Source of the DNA: Euglena gracilis
Lineage: Eukaryota; Euglenida; Euglenophyceae; Euglenales
Direction of reading: 5' to 3'
DNA length: 64,000 nt
Assembly: GCA_039621445.1 (NCBI GenBank)
Contig: CP154955.1
Span: 26,649,514 to 26,713,513 of the forward strand
A model generated the notes under the pieces. The model made no database searches. It was given only the letters and a program-made list of their open reading frames with translations, and was not told where the DNA came from. Position numbers and translations under genes: made by a program. Positions within the stretch are counted from its first letter, which is position 1. Each line of letters starts with the position of its first letter. Positions 9,445-23,113 of this stretch are shown one piece after another.

Positions 9445-10174
9445 TACCTGCCCACTCAACCCTCATCCGCATTCACCCTGCGCGAAGGTTTTGCGCTGTA
9501 ATTCAGAAACTAATTGCTGAAAACTGCTCCTATCCTTTTGGGTTATTTGGGGGGGATCTTCAAAAGCTCCTGAACTTCCTTACTGATATGACACAGCAAA
9601 GCCTTCCTCAAGGCTCGGCCAGGGATTGGAGCCTCTGGCTTTTAAAATTCTCACACCTGAAGCCAGGCCAGGAGAGGTTGGCCCCGGATCACCGCCCCCT
9701 TAAAAATACACTTGGTGGAGGACCCCCATCACTCTCCGATCATTACCACAGTATGTCCAACGACTGGTAATGTCTGTTGCCCGACCAGGGGGAGGCGGAA
9801 GACATCCATTGACTGTGCTCACAAGACGCTGGTGGTCACAAAATTGAGAATCCTGACCCACCACCCTCGAGAGTGTCGAGACTTTGCATATGTTTGCATC
9901 ATGAGATCTAACCCGGAGGCCTATATGGCCTCCTTCCACCTAACTCAGTTTATCTTGATGCGGTTCTACTGAAAATTCTTCGTTGAAGAGTTGTGGGCGG
10001 GTTAGCTTGAGAGGTGGCAAACATGGGAGGTGGTGCCGCAGCTGGACAATGTAAATGCCACCAGTGAGATCTTACAGAGTCTGCCACCGTGGAGCCGACT
10101 TCAGCCAATTTGGCGTATGAGGAGGAGACCAACTCCCTTCAATGCCACGTTGGCGAGTGAGGGCCCCAGAGCGT
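9445..10174 (+). other. Unit segment with overlapping coding-like frames, unresolved
   Basis: Successive + frames read LQKLLNFLTDMTQQSLPQG, then ITTVCPTTGNVCCPTRGR, then FAYVCIMRSNPEAYMASFHL and finally ATVEPTSANLAYEEETNSL. None could be joined confidently and no family was recognised. The end of this segment is also present once outside the array, at 29655-29818. Confidence 0.3.
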
Positions 10175-10329
10175 ACTGGACCCACCCACCCCCCCCCAGG
10201 GGGGTCTGCTGACTTAAAAAGAAGCCTGCCAGCAATGGTTTGGTATTAAAAAAGAACAAATCTTTAGCGTGGGAATACCAATTCTCTTCAAAAGTTGCAG
10301 CTTTTGTTGGATAAAACATAAAGCAATTT

Positions 10330-10566
10330 CTAAAGAATGCATCTGTTGCTCTGGTGCTGACAATGGGAAGATTTAACTGTTTCACACACTGCTATGCACT
10401 CCGGGCAACGCCAGTCATCGACAGGAACTCCTTTTAAAATAAGGCAACAACATACTCTTAGTTCCTGAGCTTTGGAAATTGGTCGGTTAAAAAAAAGGTG
10501 ACGTTTGCCTTCATGGTCATCTGGGATTGTTGATTCCAGGTCATTTGTTTGTGCACATTTGCACAA
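10330..10566 (-). CDS. Cys-rich PHD-like reading frame, unit 2
   Basis: A 78-codon - strand frame. The central part reads ELRVCCCLILKGVPVDDWRC followed by PECIAVC, with later Cys and His (SHCQHQSNRC). The W-x-C-P-x-C signature is typical of the C-terminal half of PHD fingers and related zinc folds; the N-terminal half of such a domain would lie upstream. Copies in units 3 and 6 are intact over the same length, unit 1 is frameshifted, and units 4 and 5 have lost the segment in the shared 569-bp deletion. Zinc binding is inferred, function unknown. Confidence 0.4.
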   Translation of the reverse strand: MCKCAQTNDLESTIPDDHEGKRHLFFNRPISKAQELRVCCCLILKGVPVDDWRCPECIAVCETVKSSHCQHQSNRCIL

Positions 10567-12054
10567 GGCAAACAGAGGTGGACATCATTTATTGTCTATT
10601 TAAAAGAATACGAAGAATCACTGAATCAGAATCAGAAGAAGAAGAAGAAACAGAAGAGAAGAATGTCCATGACCGGCTATGCATTGGGGACCATGGGGCT
10701 TCGGCATGGGGGCTTCGGCAGTGTGTTCGAAAGAACGGATGCGACGATAGCCTTGACAGAGGATAAGTACCAAGAGAGGCACTGAGAATGTTCATTGGCC
10801 GGCGTACAAAGGATTCGGGCCGGGCGGCAGAGGGGTGCCACGGTACAGCGTGACAGAAGAAAGGAAATCCGAAGACAGAGGGGTTATGTTCGGGGCCTGC
10901 TGTCCCCTTCCTTTCCAAAAAATGTCCCCTTCGAGTACCGAAAGGAGTCTTTGATCAAATCTAACAGAGTTGTGATTATTATCGAGGCCAGCGAAGCTGA
11001 CGCCGGAAAGCTGGGCGGACCACAGGCATAAAAAATCAGACAAAGTTGAGAAATAAAAATATCGTATCAACGATTTGATCAGCCTCACACGTAACACTGA
11101 AACGCATCAAGGGATAGCCAAGATCACTCCGGTTTCAATCCAAAAGCTGATGAAAGAGAAGGAATCAGCAGCCACGCTCAAGCAATGGAAAAATAACAAT
11201 GCATATGCAGTGCTGAAACATTTTATTATCAATCACCAGTCGACTGAATAATTATTTGTCTTCCAAAAGTTTAATTTTTTTTCTTCGAGAGAATAGAATC
11301 CACCCAGTCCAGTCTGCATTATTTTGCTGTGCAGCGAGTTTGGTACATAACTCATCCACTATGAGAACCCAAATGATGTGGCAAATGAGACACTGAACAG
11401 CACTACCGATGGGTTAGCATATCACTTTTGCACTCCTTGATATCCTGGGGGTGGGGTCGGTGTAAATGGCTCAAGATGCTTGACTGCGGGGAGAGGGACG
11501 GAGCGACGCGCATTCATCCTCTCCCCCCCCCACAGAGACGTCTGACTCTCTTGGTGACGTTGATGATGCCTATGCTTCTTCCTTTTCCGTTGATGAAGAA
11601 GATGGAATGGAGTCAAGCCTGGTGCGTGCCTCAGACACAACTGGTAAATTTCCCATTTGTCCCTTGCGAGTTACATTGCCATCGAATAAGCCTTTTTGAG
11701 TTTTGCTACCTTTTTGCTTTGTGGCATTGCAAAGCAGTAATGCTCTTCCATTGCGGCATTGTTGTATGTGTCCCATGTAGGAGTTGCCGCAGTTGGCGTA
11801 TGTGCATGCCGAGCAGGATTTGAGCTCCTTGTCGAATGAGGACCTCTTCGATTTGTTTGGATTCCCTGGACGGCGAAATCTCCTGGTGTGTGATACTCCT
11901 CCCCCCCTTAACCCGTGCTTTACCAAACACGTTGCTTTTGAGCTGGGTGAAACCTTCACTAACCAGCCTGTGGCTGGTAACTTACTTGACAATGATAAGA
12001 GTGATAAATAACGGTTACCCCGCGGCATTGAAGCTGTTTTTTTTTCATTTTCAG

Positions 12055-12397
12055 GGACCGAAGGCATGTGTCAAGCAAAGAGATGTTATTGCATGGCCCA
12101 CCTGTGGACGTTCTGGTTCAAGAGTCACGAGTCACGGATGGACCAACCACGTTGCAAATGTTCAAGAAATGGTTTCCATCGCATGGTCCTCCGATTCTTT
12201 TGGTTCTTGAATCTGCCCGCCAGCACTCGACCCAAGGGGTCAACAATGAAATGAAATTACGTAATCTTGTTCCGGTGCGTGCGTCTGAAGGAATGACTTC
12301 TTTCATTCAATTTCTGGATGCTTGTTGGTTCTTTCGATTCAAAACAAATCACCACAAGCCATATGCTTTGGCCACACACGGGCAGAAAAAAAAATGA
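12055..12397 (+). pseudogene. pogo/DDE_1-like transposase exon, unit 2
   Basis: Same exon as in unit 1 after an identical T-rich acceptor. The key segments FPSHGPPILLVLES and FIQFLDACWFF are unchanged. The A-run after the ATHGQ residues ends the frame at 12397. Confidence 0.55.
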
Positions 12398-13807
12398 ATG
12401 TGGGGGCACAGAGAGTTGCCATGTCCCTCTTGGTTGCAGATGCTCAACAAGATATTCACAATCTTTTACACATGAAATGGGAAAACAAATGAGGATGAAG
12501 ACATCCAACCCACTCTGTTTCAAAAATTCTGTCAGTTTGGCTTACCCCGCCCCAAATAATACCCCCCGGGGTATTATTTTTTTCGCCCGAAGTCCCAGTC
12601 CGGGGGGGGGAGGTATTGTCTTTCGAAATTTTTCGAAGTCCCATACGAGCTAAAATAGCACCCCAAACCCCCCTTTGGGGTCGTTTTCGTCCTTTCTCAT
12701 AAAATTTAGCATTTTTGGAGGCCAGATGATGCAGAAAAATTTACTTTTTTTCGTAATTCTTTGTCAGATTGTGGTTTTTACCCAAATTTCAGGTCAAAAT
12801 CCGGCTTGTCGGCCCGAGATTTGGGGGGGGGGGAATAAATTTGGTGGCCAAAGTCAGACCCCGATGGGCATTATTTAGGGGGGGGGATTATTTGAGGGGG
12901 GTGTTATTTGGGGGGGAGGGTTTACCTGCCCACTCAACCCTCATCCGCATTCACCCTGCGCGAAGGTTTTGCGCTGTAATTCAGAAACTAATTGCTGAAA
13001 ACTGCTCCTATCCTTTTGGGTTATTTGGGGGGGAATCTTCAAAAGCTCCTGAACTTCCTTACTGATATGACACAGCAAAGCCTTCCTCAAGGCTCGGCCA
13101 GGGATTGGAGCCTCTGGCTTTTAAAATTCTCACACCTGAAGCCAGGCCAGGAGAGGTTGGCCCCGGATCACCGCCCCCTTAAAAATACACTTGGTGGAGG
13201 ACCCCCATCACTCTCCGATCATTACCACAGTATGTCCAACGACTGGTAATGTCTGTTGCCCGACCAGGGGGAGGCGGAAGACATCCATTGACTGTGCTCA
13301 CAAGACGCTGGTGGTCACAAAATTGAGAATCCTGACCCACCACCCTCGAGAGTGTCGAGACTTTGCATATGTTTGCATCATGAGATCTAACCCGGAGGCC
13401 TATATGGCCTCCTTCCACCTAACTCAGTTTATCTTGATGCGGTTCTACTGAAAATTCTTCGTTAAAGAGTTGTGGGCGGGTTAGCTTGAGAGGTGGCAAA
13501 CATGGGAGGTGGTGCCGCAGCTGGACAATATAAATGCCACCAGTGAGATCTTACAGAGTCTGCCACCGTGGAGCCGACTTCAGCCAATTTGGCGTATGAG
13601 GAGGAGACCAACTCCCTTCAATGCCACGTTGGCGAGTGAGGGCCCCAGAGCGTACTGGACCCACCCACCCCCCCCAGGGGCGTCTGCTGACTTAAAAAGA
13701 AGCCTGCCAGCAATGGTTTGGTATTAAAAAAGAACAAATCTTTAGCGTGGGAATACCAATTCTCTTCAAAAGTTGCAGCTTTTGTTGGATAAAACATAAA
13801 GCAATTT

Positions 13808-14044
13808 CTAAAGAATGCATCTGTTGCTCTGGTGCTGATAATGGGAAGGTTTAACTGTTTCACATACTGCTATGCACTCCGGGCAACGCCAGTCATCGAC
13901 AGGAACTCCTTTTAAAAAAAGGCAACAACATACTCTTAGTTCCTGAGCTTTGGAAATTGGTCGGTTAAAAAAAAGGTGACGTTTGCCTTCATGGTCATCT
14001 GGGATTGTTGATTCCAGGTCATTTGTTTGTGCACATTTGCACAA
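13808..14044 (-). CDS. Cys-rich PHD-like reading frame, unit 3
   Basis: Intact counterpart of the unit 2 frame, with LFLKGVPVDDWRCPEC. Changes are few, such as S/P and H/Y near the C-terminus. Confidence 0.4.
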   Translation of the reverse strand: MCKCAQTNDLESTIPDDHEGKRHLFFNRPISKAQELRVCCCLFLKGVPVDDWRCPECIAVCETVKPSHYQHQSNRCIL

Positions 14045-15526
14045 GGCAAACAGAGGTGGACATCATTTATTGTCTATTTAAAAGAATACGAAGAATCACT
14101 GAATCAGAATCAGAAGAAGAAGAAGAAACAGAAGAGAAGAATGTCCATGACCGGCTATGCATTGGGGACCATGGGGCTTCGGCATGGGGGCTTCGGCAGT
14201 GTGTTCGAAAGAACGGATGCGACGATAGCCTTGACAGATGATAAATACCAAGAGAGGCACTGAGAATGTTCATTGGCCGGCGTACAAAGGATTCGGGCCG
14301 GGCGGCAGAGGGGTTCCACGGTACAGCGTGACAGAAGAAAGGAAATCTGAAGACAGAGGGGTTATGTTCGGGGCCTGCTGTCCCCCTTCCTTTCCAAAAA
14401 ATGTCCCCTTCGAGTACCGAAAGGAGTCTTTGATCAAATCTAACAGAGTTGTGATTATTATCGAGGCCAGCGAAGCTGACGCCGGAAAGCTGGGCGGACC
14501 ACAGGCATAAAAAATCAGACAAAGTTGAGAAATAAAAATATCGTATCAACGATTTGATCAGCCTCACACGTAACACTGAAACGCATCAAGGGATAGCCAA
14601 GATCACTCCGGTTTCAATCCAAAAGCTGATGAAAGAGAAGGAATCAGCAGCCACGCTCAAGCAATGGAAAAATAACAATGCATATGCAGTGCTGAAACAT
14701 TTTATTATCAATCACCAGTCGACTGAATAATTATTTGTCTTCCAAAAGTTTAATTTTTTTTCGAGAGAATAGAATCCACCCAGTCCAGTCTGCATTATTT
14801 TGCTGTGCAGCGAGTTTGGTACATAACTCATCCACTATGAGAACCCAAATGATGTGGCAAATGAGACACTGAACAGCACTACCGATGGGTTAGCATATCA
14901 CTTTTGCACTCCTTGATATCCTGGGGGTGGGGTCGGTGTAAATGGCTCAAGATGCTTGACTGCGGGGAGAGGGACGGAGCGACGCGCAGTCATCCTCTCC
15001 CCCCCCCCACAGAGACGTCTGACTCTCTTGGTGACGTTGATGATGCCTATGCTTCTTCCTTTTCCGTTGATGAAGAAGATGGAATGGAGTCAAGCCTGGT
15101 GCGTGCCTCAGACACAACTGGTAAATTTCCCATTTGTCCCTTGCGAGTTACATTGCCATCAAATAAGCCTTTTTGTGTTTTGCTACCTTTTTGCTTTGTG
15201 GCATTGCAAAGCAGTAATGCTCTTCCATTGCGGCATTGTTGTATGTGTCCCATGTAGGAGTTGCCGCAGTTGGCGTATGTGCATGCCGAGCAGGATTTGA
15301 GCTCCTTGTCGAATGAGGACCTCTTCGATTTGTTTGGATTCCCTGGACGGCAAAATCTCCTGGTGTGTGATACTCCTCCCCACCTTAACCCGTGCTTTAC
15401 CAAACACGTTGATTTTGAGCTGGGTGAAACCTTCACTAACCAGCCTGTGGCTGGTAACTTACTTGACAATGAGTGATAAATAACGGTTACCCCGCGGCAT
15501 TGAAGCTGTTTTTTTTTCATTTTCAG

Positions 15527-15860
15527 GGACCGAAGGCATGTGTCAAGCAAAGAGATGTTATTGCATGGCCCACCTGTGGACGTTCTGGTTCAAGAGTCAC
15601 GAGTCACGGATGGACCAACCACGTTGCAAATGTTCAAGAAATGGTTTCCATCGCATGGTCCTCCGATTCTTTTGGTTCTTGAATCTGCCCGCCAGCACTC
15701 GACCCAAGGGGTCAACAATGAAATGAAATTACGTAATCTTGTTCTGGTGCGTGCGTCTGAAGGAATGACTTCTTTCATTCAATTTCTGGATGCTTGTTGG
15801 TTCTTTCGATTCAAAACAAATCACCACAAGCCATATGCTTTGGCCACACACGGGCAGAAA
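15527..15860 (+). pseudogene. pogo/DDE_1-like transposase exon, unit 3
   Basis: As in unit 1, with one residue change (NLVLVRAS for NLVPVRAS). The frame runs on to 16130 through the element sequence without a stop, but that tail is G/C-tract derived. Confidence 0.55.
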
Positions 15861-16980
15861 AAAAATGAATGTGGGGGCACAGAGAGTTGCCATGTCCCTC
15901 TTGGTTGCAGATGCTCAACAAGATATTCACAATCTTTTACACATGAAATGGGAAAACAAATGAGGATGAAGACATCCAACCCACTCTGTTTCAAAAATTC
16001 TGTCAGTTTGGCTTACCCCGCCCCAAATAATACCCCCCGGGGTATTATTTTTTCGCCCGAAGTCCCAGTCCGGGGGGGGGGGAGGTATTGTCTTTCGAAA
16101 TTTTTCGAAGTCCCATACGAGCCAAAATAGCACCCCAAACCCCCCTTTGGGGTCGTTTTCGTCCTTTCTCATAAAATTTAGCATTTTTGGAGGCCAGATG
16201 ATCCAGAAAAATTTATTTTTTTCGTAATTCTTTGTCAGATTGTGGTTTTTACCCAAATTTCAGGTCAAAATCCGGCTTGTCGGCCCGAGATTTGGGGGGG
16301 GGGAATAAATTTGGTGGCCAAAGTCAGACCCCGATGGGCATTATTTAGGGGGGGGGATTATTTGAGGGGGGTGTTATTTGGGGGGGAGGGTTTACCTGCC
16401 CACTCAACCCTCATCCGCATTCACCCTGCGCGAAGGTTTTGCGCTGTAATTCAGAAACTAATTGCTGAAAACTGCTCCTATCCTTTTGGGTTATTTGGGG
16501 GGGAATCTTCAAAAGCTCCTGAACTTCCCTACTGATATGACACAGCAAAGCCTTCCTCAAGGCTCGGCCAGGGATTGGAGCCTCTGGCTTTTAAAATTCT
16601 CACACCTGAAGCCAGGCCAGGAGAGGTTGGCCCCGGATCACCGCCCCCTTAAAAATACACTTGGTGGAGGCACCATATAACTTTCCGATCATTACCACAG
16701 TATGTCCAACGACTGGTAATGTCTGTTGCCCGACCAGGGGGAGGCGGAAGACATCCATTGACTGTGCTCACAAGACGCTGGTGGTCACAAAATTGAGAAT
16801 CCTGACCCACCACCCTCGAGAGTGTCGAGACTTTGCATATGTTTGCATCATGAGATCTAACCCGGAGGCCTATATGGCCTCCTTCCACCTAACTCAGTTT
16901 ATCTTGATGCGGTTCTACTGAAAATTCTTCGTTAAAGAGTTGTGGGCGGGTTAGCTTGAGAGGTGGCAAACATGGGAGGT

Positions 16981-19901
16981 GTCAAAAGAATACGAAGAAT
17001 CACTGAATCAGAATCAGAAGAAGAAGAAGAAACAGAAGAGAAGAATGTCCATGACCGGCTATGCATTGGGGACCATGGGGCTTCGGCATGGGGGCTTCGG
17101 CAGTGTGTTCGAAAGAACGGATGCGACGATAGCCTTGACAGATGATAAATACCAAGAGAGGCACTGAGAATGTTCATTGGCCGGCGTACAAAGGATTCGG
17201 GCCGGGCGGCAGAGGGGTGCCACGGTACAGCGTGACAGAAGAAAGGAAATCTGAAGACAGAGGGGTTATGTTCGGGGCCTGCTGTCCCCCTTCCTTTCCA
17301 AAAAATGTCCCCTTCGAGTACCGAAAGGAGTCTTTGATCAAATCTAACAGAGTTGTGATTATTATCGAGGCCAGCGAAGCTGACGCCGGAAAGCTGGGCG
17401 GACCACAGGCATAAAAAATCAGACAAAGTTGAGAAATAAAAATATCGTATCAACGATTTGATCAGCCTCACACGTAACACTGAAACGCATCAAGGGATAG
17501 CCAAGATCACTCCGGTTTCAATCCAAAAGCTGATGAAAGAGAAGGAATCAGCAGCCACGCTCAAGCAATGGAAAAATAACAATGCATATGCAGTGCTGAA
17601 ACATTTTATTATCAATCACCAGTCGACTGAATAATTATTTGTCTTCCAAAAGTTTAATTTTTTTTCGAGAGAATAGAATCCACCCAGTCCAGTCTGCATT
17701 ATTTTGCTGTGCAGCGAGTTTGGTACATAACTCATCCACTATGAGAACCCAAATGATGTGGCAAATGAGACACTGAACAGCACTACCGATGGGTTAGCAT
17801 ATCACTTTTGCACTCCTTGATATCCTGGGGGTGGGGTCGGTGTAAATGGCTCAAGATGCTTGACTGCGGGGAGAGGGACGGAGCGACGCGCATTCATCCT
17901 CTCCCCCCCCCACAGAGACGTCTGACTCTCTTGGTGACGTTGATGATGCCTATGCTTCTTCCTTTTCCGTTGATGAAGAAGATGGAATGGAGTCAAGCCT
18001 GGTGCGTGCCTCAGACACAACTGGTAAATTTCCCATTTGTCCCTTGCGAGTTACATTGCCATCGAATAAGCCTTTTTGTGTTTTGCTACCTTTTTGCTTT
18101 GTGGCATTGCAAAGCAGTAATGCTCTTCCATTGTGGCATTGTTGTATGTGTCCCATGTAGGAGTTGCCGCAGTTGGCGTATGTGCATAGGGCGAAGTTGA
18201 TGCCGAGCAGGATTTGAGCTCCTTGTCGAATGAGGACCTCTTCGATTTGTTTGGATTCCCTGGACGGCGAAATCTCCTGGTGTGTGATACTCCTCCCCAC
18301 CTTAAACCGTGCTTTACCAAACACGTTGATTTTGAGCTGGGTGAAACCTTCACTAACCAGCCTGTGGCTGGTAACTTACTTGACAATGATAAGAGTGATA
18401 AATAACGGTTACCCCGCGGCATTGAAGCTGTTTTTTTTTTCATTTTCAGGGACCGAAGGCATGTGTCAAGCAAAGAGATGTTATTGCATGGCCCACCTGT
18501 GGACGTTCTGGTTCAAGAGTCACGAGTCACGGATGGACCAACCACGTTGCAAATGTTCAAGAAATGGTTTCCATCGCATGGTCCTCCGATTCTTTTGGTT
18601 CTTGAATCTGCCCGCCAGCACTCGACCCAAGGGGTCAACAATGAAATGAAATTACGTAATCTTGTTCCGGTGCGTGCGTCTGAAGGAATGACTTCTTTCA
18701 TTCAATTTCTGGATGCTTGTTGGTTCTTTCGATTCAAAACAAATCACCACAAGCCATATGCTTTGGCCACACACGGGCAGAAAAAAAATGAATGTGGGGG
18801 CACAGAGAGTTGCCATGTCCCTCTTGGTTGCAGATGCTCAACAAGATATTCACAATCTTTTACACATGAAATGGGAAAACAAATGAGGATGAAGACATCC
18901 AACCCACTCTGTTTCAAAAATTCTGTCAGTTTGGCTTACCCCGCCCCAAATAATACCCCCCGGGGTATTATTTTTTCGCCCGAAGTCCCAGTCCGGGGGG
19001 GGGAGGTATTGTCTTTCGAAATTTTTCGAAGTCCCATACGAGCCAAAATAGCACCCCAAACCCCCCTTTGGGGTCGTTTTCGTCCTTTCTCATAAAATTT
19101 AGCATTTTTGGAGGCCAGATGATCCAGAAAAATTTATTTTTTTCGTAATTCTTTGTCAGATTGTGGTTTTTACCCAAATTTCAGGTCAAAATCCGGCTTG
19201 TCGGCCCGAGATTTGGGGGGGGGAATAAATTTGGTGGCCAAAGTCAGACCCCGATGGGCATTATTTAGGGGGGGGGGATTATTTGAGGGGGGTGTTATTT
19301 GGGGGGGAGGGTTTACCTGCCCACTCAACCCTCATCCGCATTCACCCTGCGCGAAGGTTTTGCGCTGTAATTCAGAAACTAATTGCTGAAAACTGCTCCT
19401 ATCCTTTTGGGTTATTTGGGGGGGAATCTTCAAAAGCTCCTGAACTTCCCTACTGATATGACACAGCAAAGCCTTCCTCAAGGCTCGGCCAGGGATTGGA
19501 GCCTCTGGCTTTTAAAATTCTCACACCTGAAGCCAGGCCAGGAGAGGTTGGCCCCGGATCACCGCCCCCTTAAAAATACACTTGGTGGAGGACCCCCATC
19601 ACTCTCCGATCATTACCACAGTATGTCCAACGACTGGTAATGTCTGTTGCCCGACCAGGGGGAGGCGGAAGACATCCATTGACTGTGCTCACAAGACGCT
19701 GGTGGTCACAAAATTGAGAATCCTGACCCACCACCCTCGAGAGTGTCGAGACTTTGCATATGTTTGCATCATGAGATCTAACCCGGAGGCCTATATGGCC
19801 TCCTTCCACCTAACTCAGTTTATCTTGATGCGGTTCTACTGAAAATTCTTCGTTAAAGAGTTGTGGGCGGGTTAGCTTGAGAGGTGGCAAACATGGGAGG
19901 T
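16981..19901 (+). repeat. Tandem unit 4 of 6, both ends at the deleted junction
   Basis: About 2.92 kb. Starts GTCAAAAGAATACG and ends GGGAGGT, so both junctions carry the same deletion. Retains the 14-bp AGGGCGAAGTTGAT segment (about 18187) that units 1, 2, 3 and 5 lack. Confidence 0.95.
18450..18780 (+). pseudogene. pogo/DDE_1-like transposase exon, unit 4
   Basis: Same exon and acceptor as unit 1. The upstream + frame joins it through the T-run without a stop because that run is one base longer. Confidence 0.55.
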
Positions 19902-22900
19902 GTCAAAAGAATACGAAGAATCACTGAATCAGAATCAGAAGAAGAAGAAGAAACAGAAGAGAAGAATGTCCATGACCGGCTATGCATTGGGGACCATGGG
20001 GCTTCGGCATGGGGGCTTCGGCAGTGTGTTCGAAAGAACGGATGCGACGATAGCCTTGACAGATGATAAGTACCAAGAGAGGCACTGAGAATGTTCATTG
20101 GCCGGCGTACAAAGGATTCGGGCCGGGCGGCAGAGGGGTGCCACGGTACAGCGTGACAGAAGAAAGGAAATCTGAAGACAGAGGGGTTATGTTCGGGGCC
20201 TGCTGTCCCCCTTCCTTTCCAAAAAATGTCCCCTTCGAGTACCGAAAGGAGTCTTTGATCAAATCTAACAGAGTTGTGATTATTATCGAGGCCAGCGAAG
20301 CTGACGCCGGAAAGCTGGGCGGACCACAGGCATAAAAAATCAGACAAAGTTGAGAAATAAAAATATCGTATCAACGATTTGATCAGCCTCACACGTAACA
20401 CTGAAACGCATCAAGGGATAGCCAAGATCACTCCGGTTTCAATCCAAAAGCTGATGAAAGAGAAGGAATCAGCAGCCACGCTCAAGCAATGGAAAAATAA
20501 CAATGCATATGCAGTGCTGAAACATTTTATTATCAATCACCAGTCGACTGAATAATTATTTGTCTTCCAAAAGTTTAATTTTTTTTCGAGAGAATAGAAT
20601 CCACCCAGTCCAGTCTGCATTATTTTGCTGTGCAGCGAGTTTGGTACATAACTCATCCACTATGAGAACCCAAATGATGTGGCAAATGAGACACTGAACA
20701 GCACTACCGATGGGTTAGCATATCACTTTTGCACTCCTTGATATCCTGGGGGTGGGGTCGGTGTAAATGGCTCAAGATGCTTGACTGCGGGGAGAGGGAC
20801 GGAGCGACGCGCAGTCATCCTCTCCCCCCCCCACAGAGACGTCTGACTCTCTTGGTGACGTTGATGATGCCTATGCTTCTTCCTTTTCCGTTGATGAAGA
20901 AGAAGATGGAATGGAGTCAAGCCTGGTGCGTGCCTCAGACACAACTGGTAAATTTCCCATTTGTCCCTTGCGAGTTACATTGCCATCAAATAAGCCTTTT
21001 TGTGTTTTGCTACCTTTTTGCTTTGTGGCATTGCAAAGCAGTAATGCTCTTCCATTGCGGCATTGTTGTATGTGTCCCATGTAGGAGTTGCCGCAGTTGG
21101 CGTATGTGCATGCCGAGCAGGATTTGAGCTCCTTGTCGAATGAGGACCTCTTCGATTTGTTTGGATTCCCTGGACGGCGAAATCTCCTGGTGTGTGATAC
21201 TCCTCCCCACCTTAACCCGTGCTTTACCAAACACGTTGCTTTTGAGCTGGGTGAAACCTTCACTAACCAGCCTGTGGCTGGTAACTTACTTGACAATGAT
21301 AAGAGTGATAAATAACGGTTACCCCGCGGCATTGAAGCTGTTTTTTTTTTCATTTTCAGGGACCGAAGGCATGTGTCAAGCAAAGAGATGTTATTGCACG
21401 GCCCACCTGTGGACGTTCTGGTTCAAGAGTCACGAGTCACGGATGGACCAACCACGTTGCAAATGTTCAAGAAATGGTTTCCATCGCATGGTCCTCCGAT
21501 TCTTTTGGTTCTTGAATCTGCCCGCCAGCACTCGACCCAAGGGGTCAACAATGAAATGAAATTACGTAATCTTGTTCCGGTGCGTGCGTCTGAAGGAATG
21601 ACTTCTTTCATTCAATTTCTGGATGCTTGTTGGTTCTTTCGATTCAAAACAAATCACCACAAGCCATATGCTTTGGCCACACACGGGCAGAAAAAAAATG
21701 AATGTGGGGGCACAGAGAGTTGCCATGTCCCTCTTGGTTGCAGATGCTCAACAAGATATTCACAATCTTTTACACATGAAATGGGAAAACAAATGAGGAT
21801 GAAGACATCCAACCCACTCTGTTTCAAAAATTCTGTCAGTTTGGCTTACCCCGCCCCAAATAATACCCCCCGGGGTATTATTTTTTCGCCCGAAGTCCCA
21901 GTCCGGCGGGGGGGAGGTATTGTCTTTCGAAATTTAATTTTTCGAAGTCCCATACGAGCCAAAATAGCACCCCAAACCCCCCTTTGGGGTCGTTTTCGTC
22001 CTTTCTCATAAAATTTAGCATTTTTGGAGGCCAGATGATCCAGAAAAATTTATTTTTTTTCGTAATTCTTTGTCAGATTATGGTTTTTACCCAAATTTCA
22101 GGTCAAAATCCGGCTTGTCGGCCCGAGATTTGGGGGGGGAATAAATTTGGTGGCCAAAGTCAGACCCCGATGGGCATTATTTAGGGGGGGGGATTATTTG
22201 AGGGGGGTGTTATTTGGGGGGGAGGGTTTACCTGCCCACTCAACCCTCATCCGCATTCACCCTGCGCGAAGATTTTGCGCTGTAATTCAGAAATTAATTG
22301 CTGAAAACTGCTCCTATCCTTTTGGGTTATTTGGGGGGGAATCTTCAAAAGCTCCTGAACTTCCCTACTGATATGACACAGCAAAGCCTTCCTCAAGGCT
22401 CGACCAGGGATTGGAGCCTCTGGCTTTTAAAATTCTCACACCTGAAGCCAGGCCAGGAGAGGTTGGCCCCGGATCACCGCCCCCTTAAAAATACACTTGG
22501 TGGAGGACCCCCATCACTCTCCGATCATTACCACAGTATGTCCAACGACTGGTAATGTCTGTTGCCCGACCAGGGGGAGGCGGAAGACATCCATTGACTG
22601 TGCTCACAAGACGCTGGTGGTCACAAAATTGAGAATCCTGACCCACCACCCTCGAGAGTGTCGAGACTTTGCATATGTTTGCATCATGAGATCTAACCCG
22701 GAGGCCTATATGGCCTCCTTCCACCTAACTCAGTTTATCTTGATGCGGTTCTACTGAAAATTCTTCGTTAAAGAGTTGTGGGCGGGTTAGCTTGAGAGGT
22801 GGCAAACATGGGAGGTGGTGCCGCAGCTGGACAATATAAATGCCACCAGTGAGATCTTACAGAGTCTGCCACCGTGGAGCCGACTTCAGCCAATTTGGCG

Positions 22901-22959
22901 TATGAGGAGGAGACCAACTCCCTTCAATGCCACGTTGGCGAGTGAGGGCCCCAGAGCGT
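19902..22959 (+). repeat. Tandem unit 5 of 6, left end at the deleted junction
   Basis: Starts with the deletion junction GTCAAAAGAATACG and ends at the normal CCCCAGAGCGT join to the element-derived start of unit 6. Confidence 0.95.
21360..21690 (+). pseudogene. pogo/DDE_1-like transposase exon, unit 5
   Basis: Same exon as in the other units. The core motifs LVLES and FLDACWFF are unchanged. Confidence 0.55.
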
Positions 22960-23113
22960 ACTGGACCCACCCACCCCCCCCAGGGGGGTCTGCTGACTTA
23001 AAAAGAAGCCTGCCAGCAATGGTTTGGTATTAAAAAAGAACAAATCTTTAGCATGGGAATACCAATTCTCTTCAAAAGTTGCAGCTTTTGTTGGATAAAA
23101 CATAAAGCAATTT

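Larger units (their letters stand above)
6691..10174 (+). repeat. Tandem unit 1 of 6 (about 3.48 kb)
   Basis: The first unit begins within the CAGG element at GGACCCACCCACC and ends at CCCCAGAGCGT. Units 1/2 and 2/3 join this end directly to the same internal element sequence. Contents in order: Cys-rich - strand frame, GAA-rich tract, two conserved + frames (7283-7559, 7585-7779), acidic exon candidate, pogo-like transposase exon, TA-flanked G/C element (9069-9444), and a further + frame region. Confidence 0.95.
10175..13653 (+). repeat. Tandem unit 2 of 6
   Basis: 3479 bp, beginning with the element-derived GGACCCACCCACC junction and ending CCCCAGAGCGT. Nearly identical to unit 1. Confidence 0.95.
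13654..16980 (+). repeat. Tandem unit 3 of 6, right end deleted
   Basis: Begins with the usual junction but ends at CATGGGAGGT (16971-16980), where 569 bp spanning the normal unit junction are missing and GTC is inserted. Confidence 0.95.
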
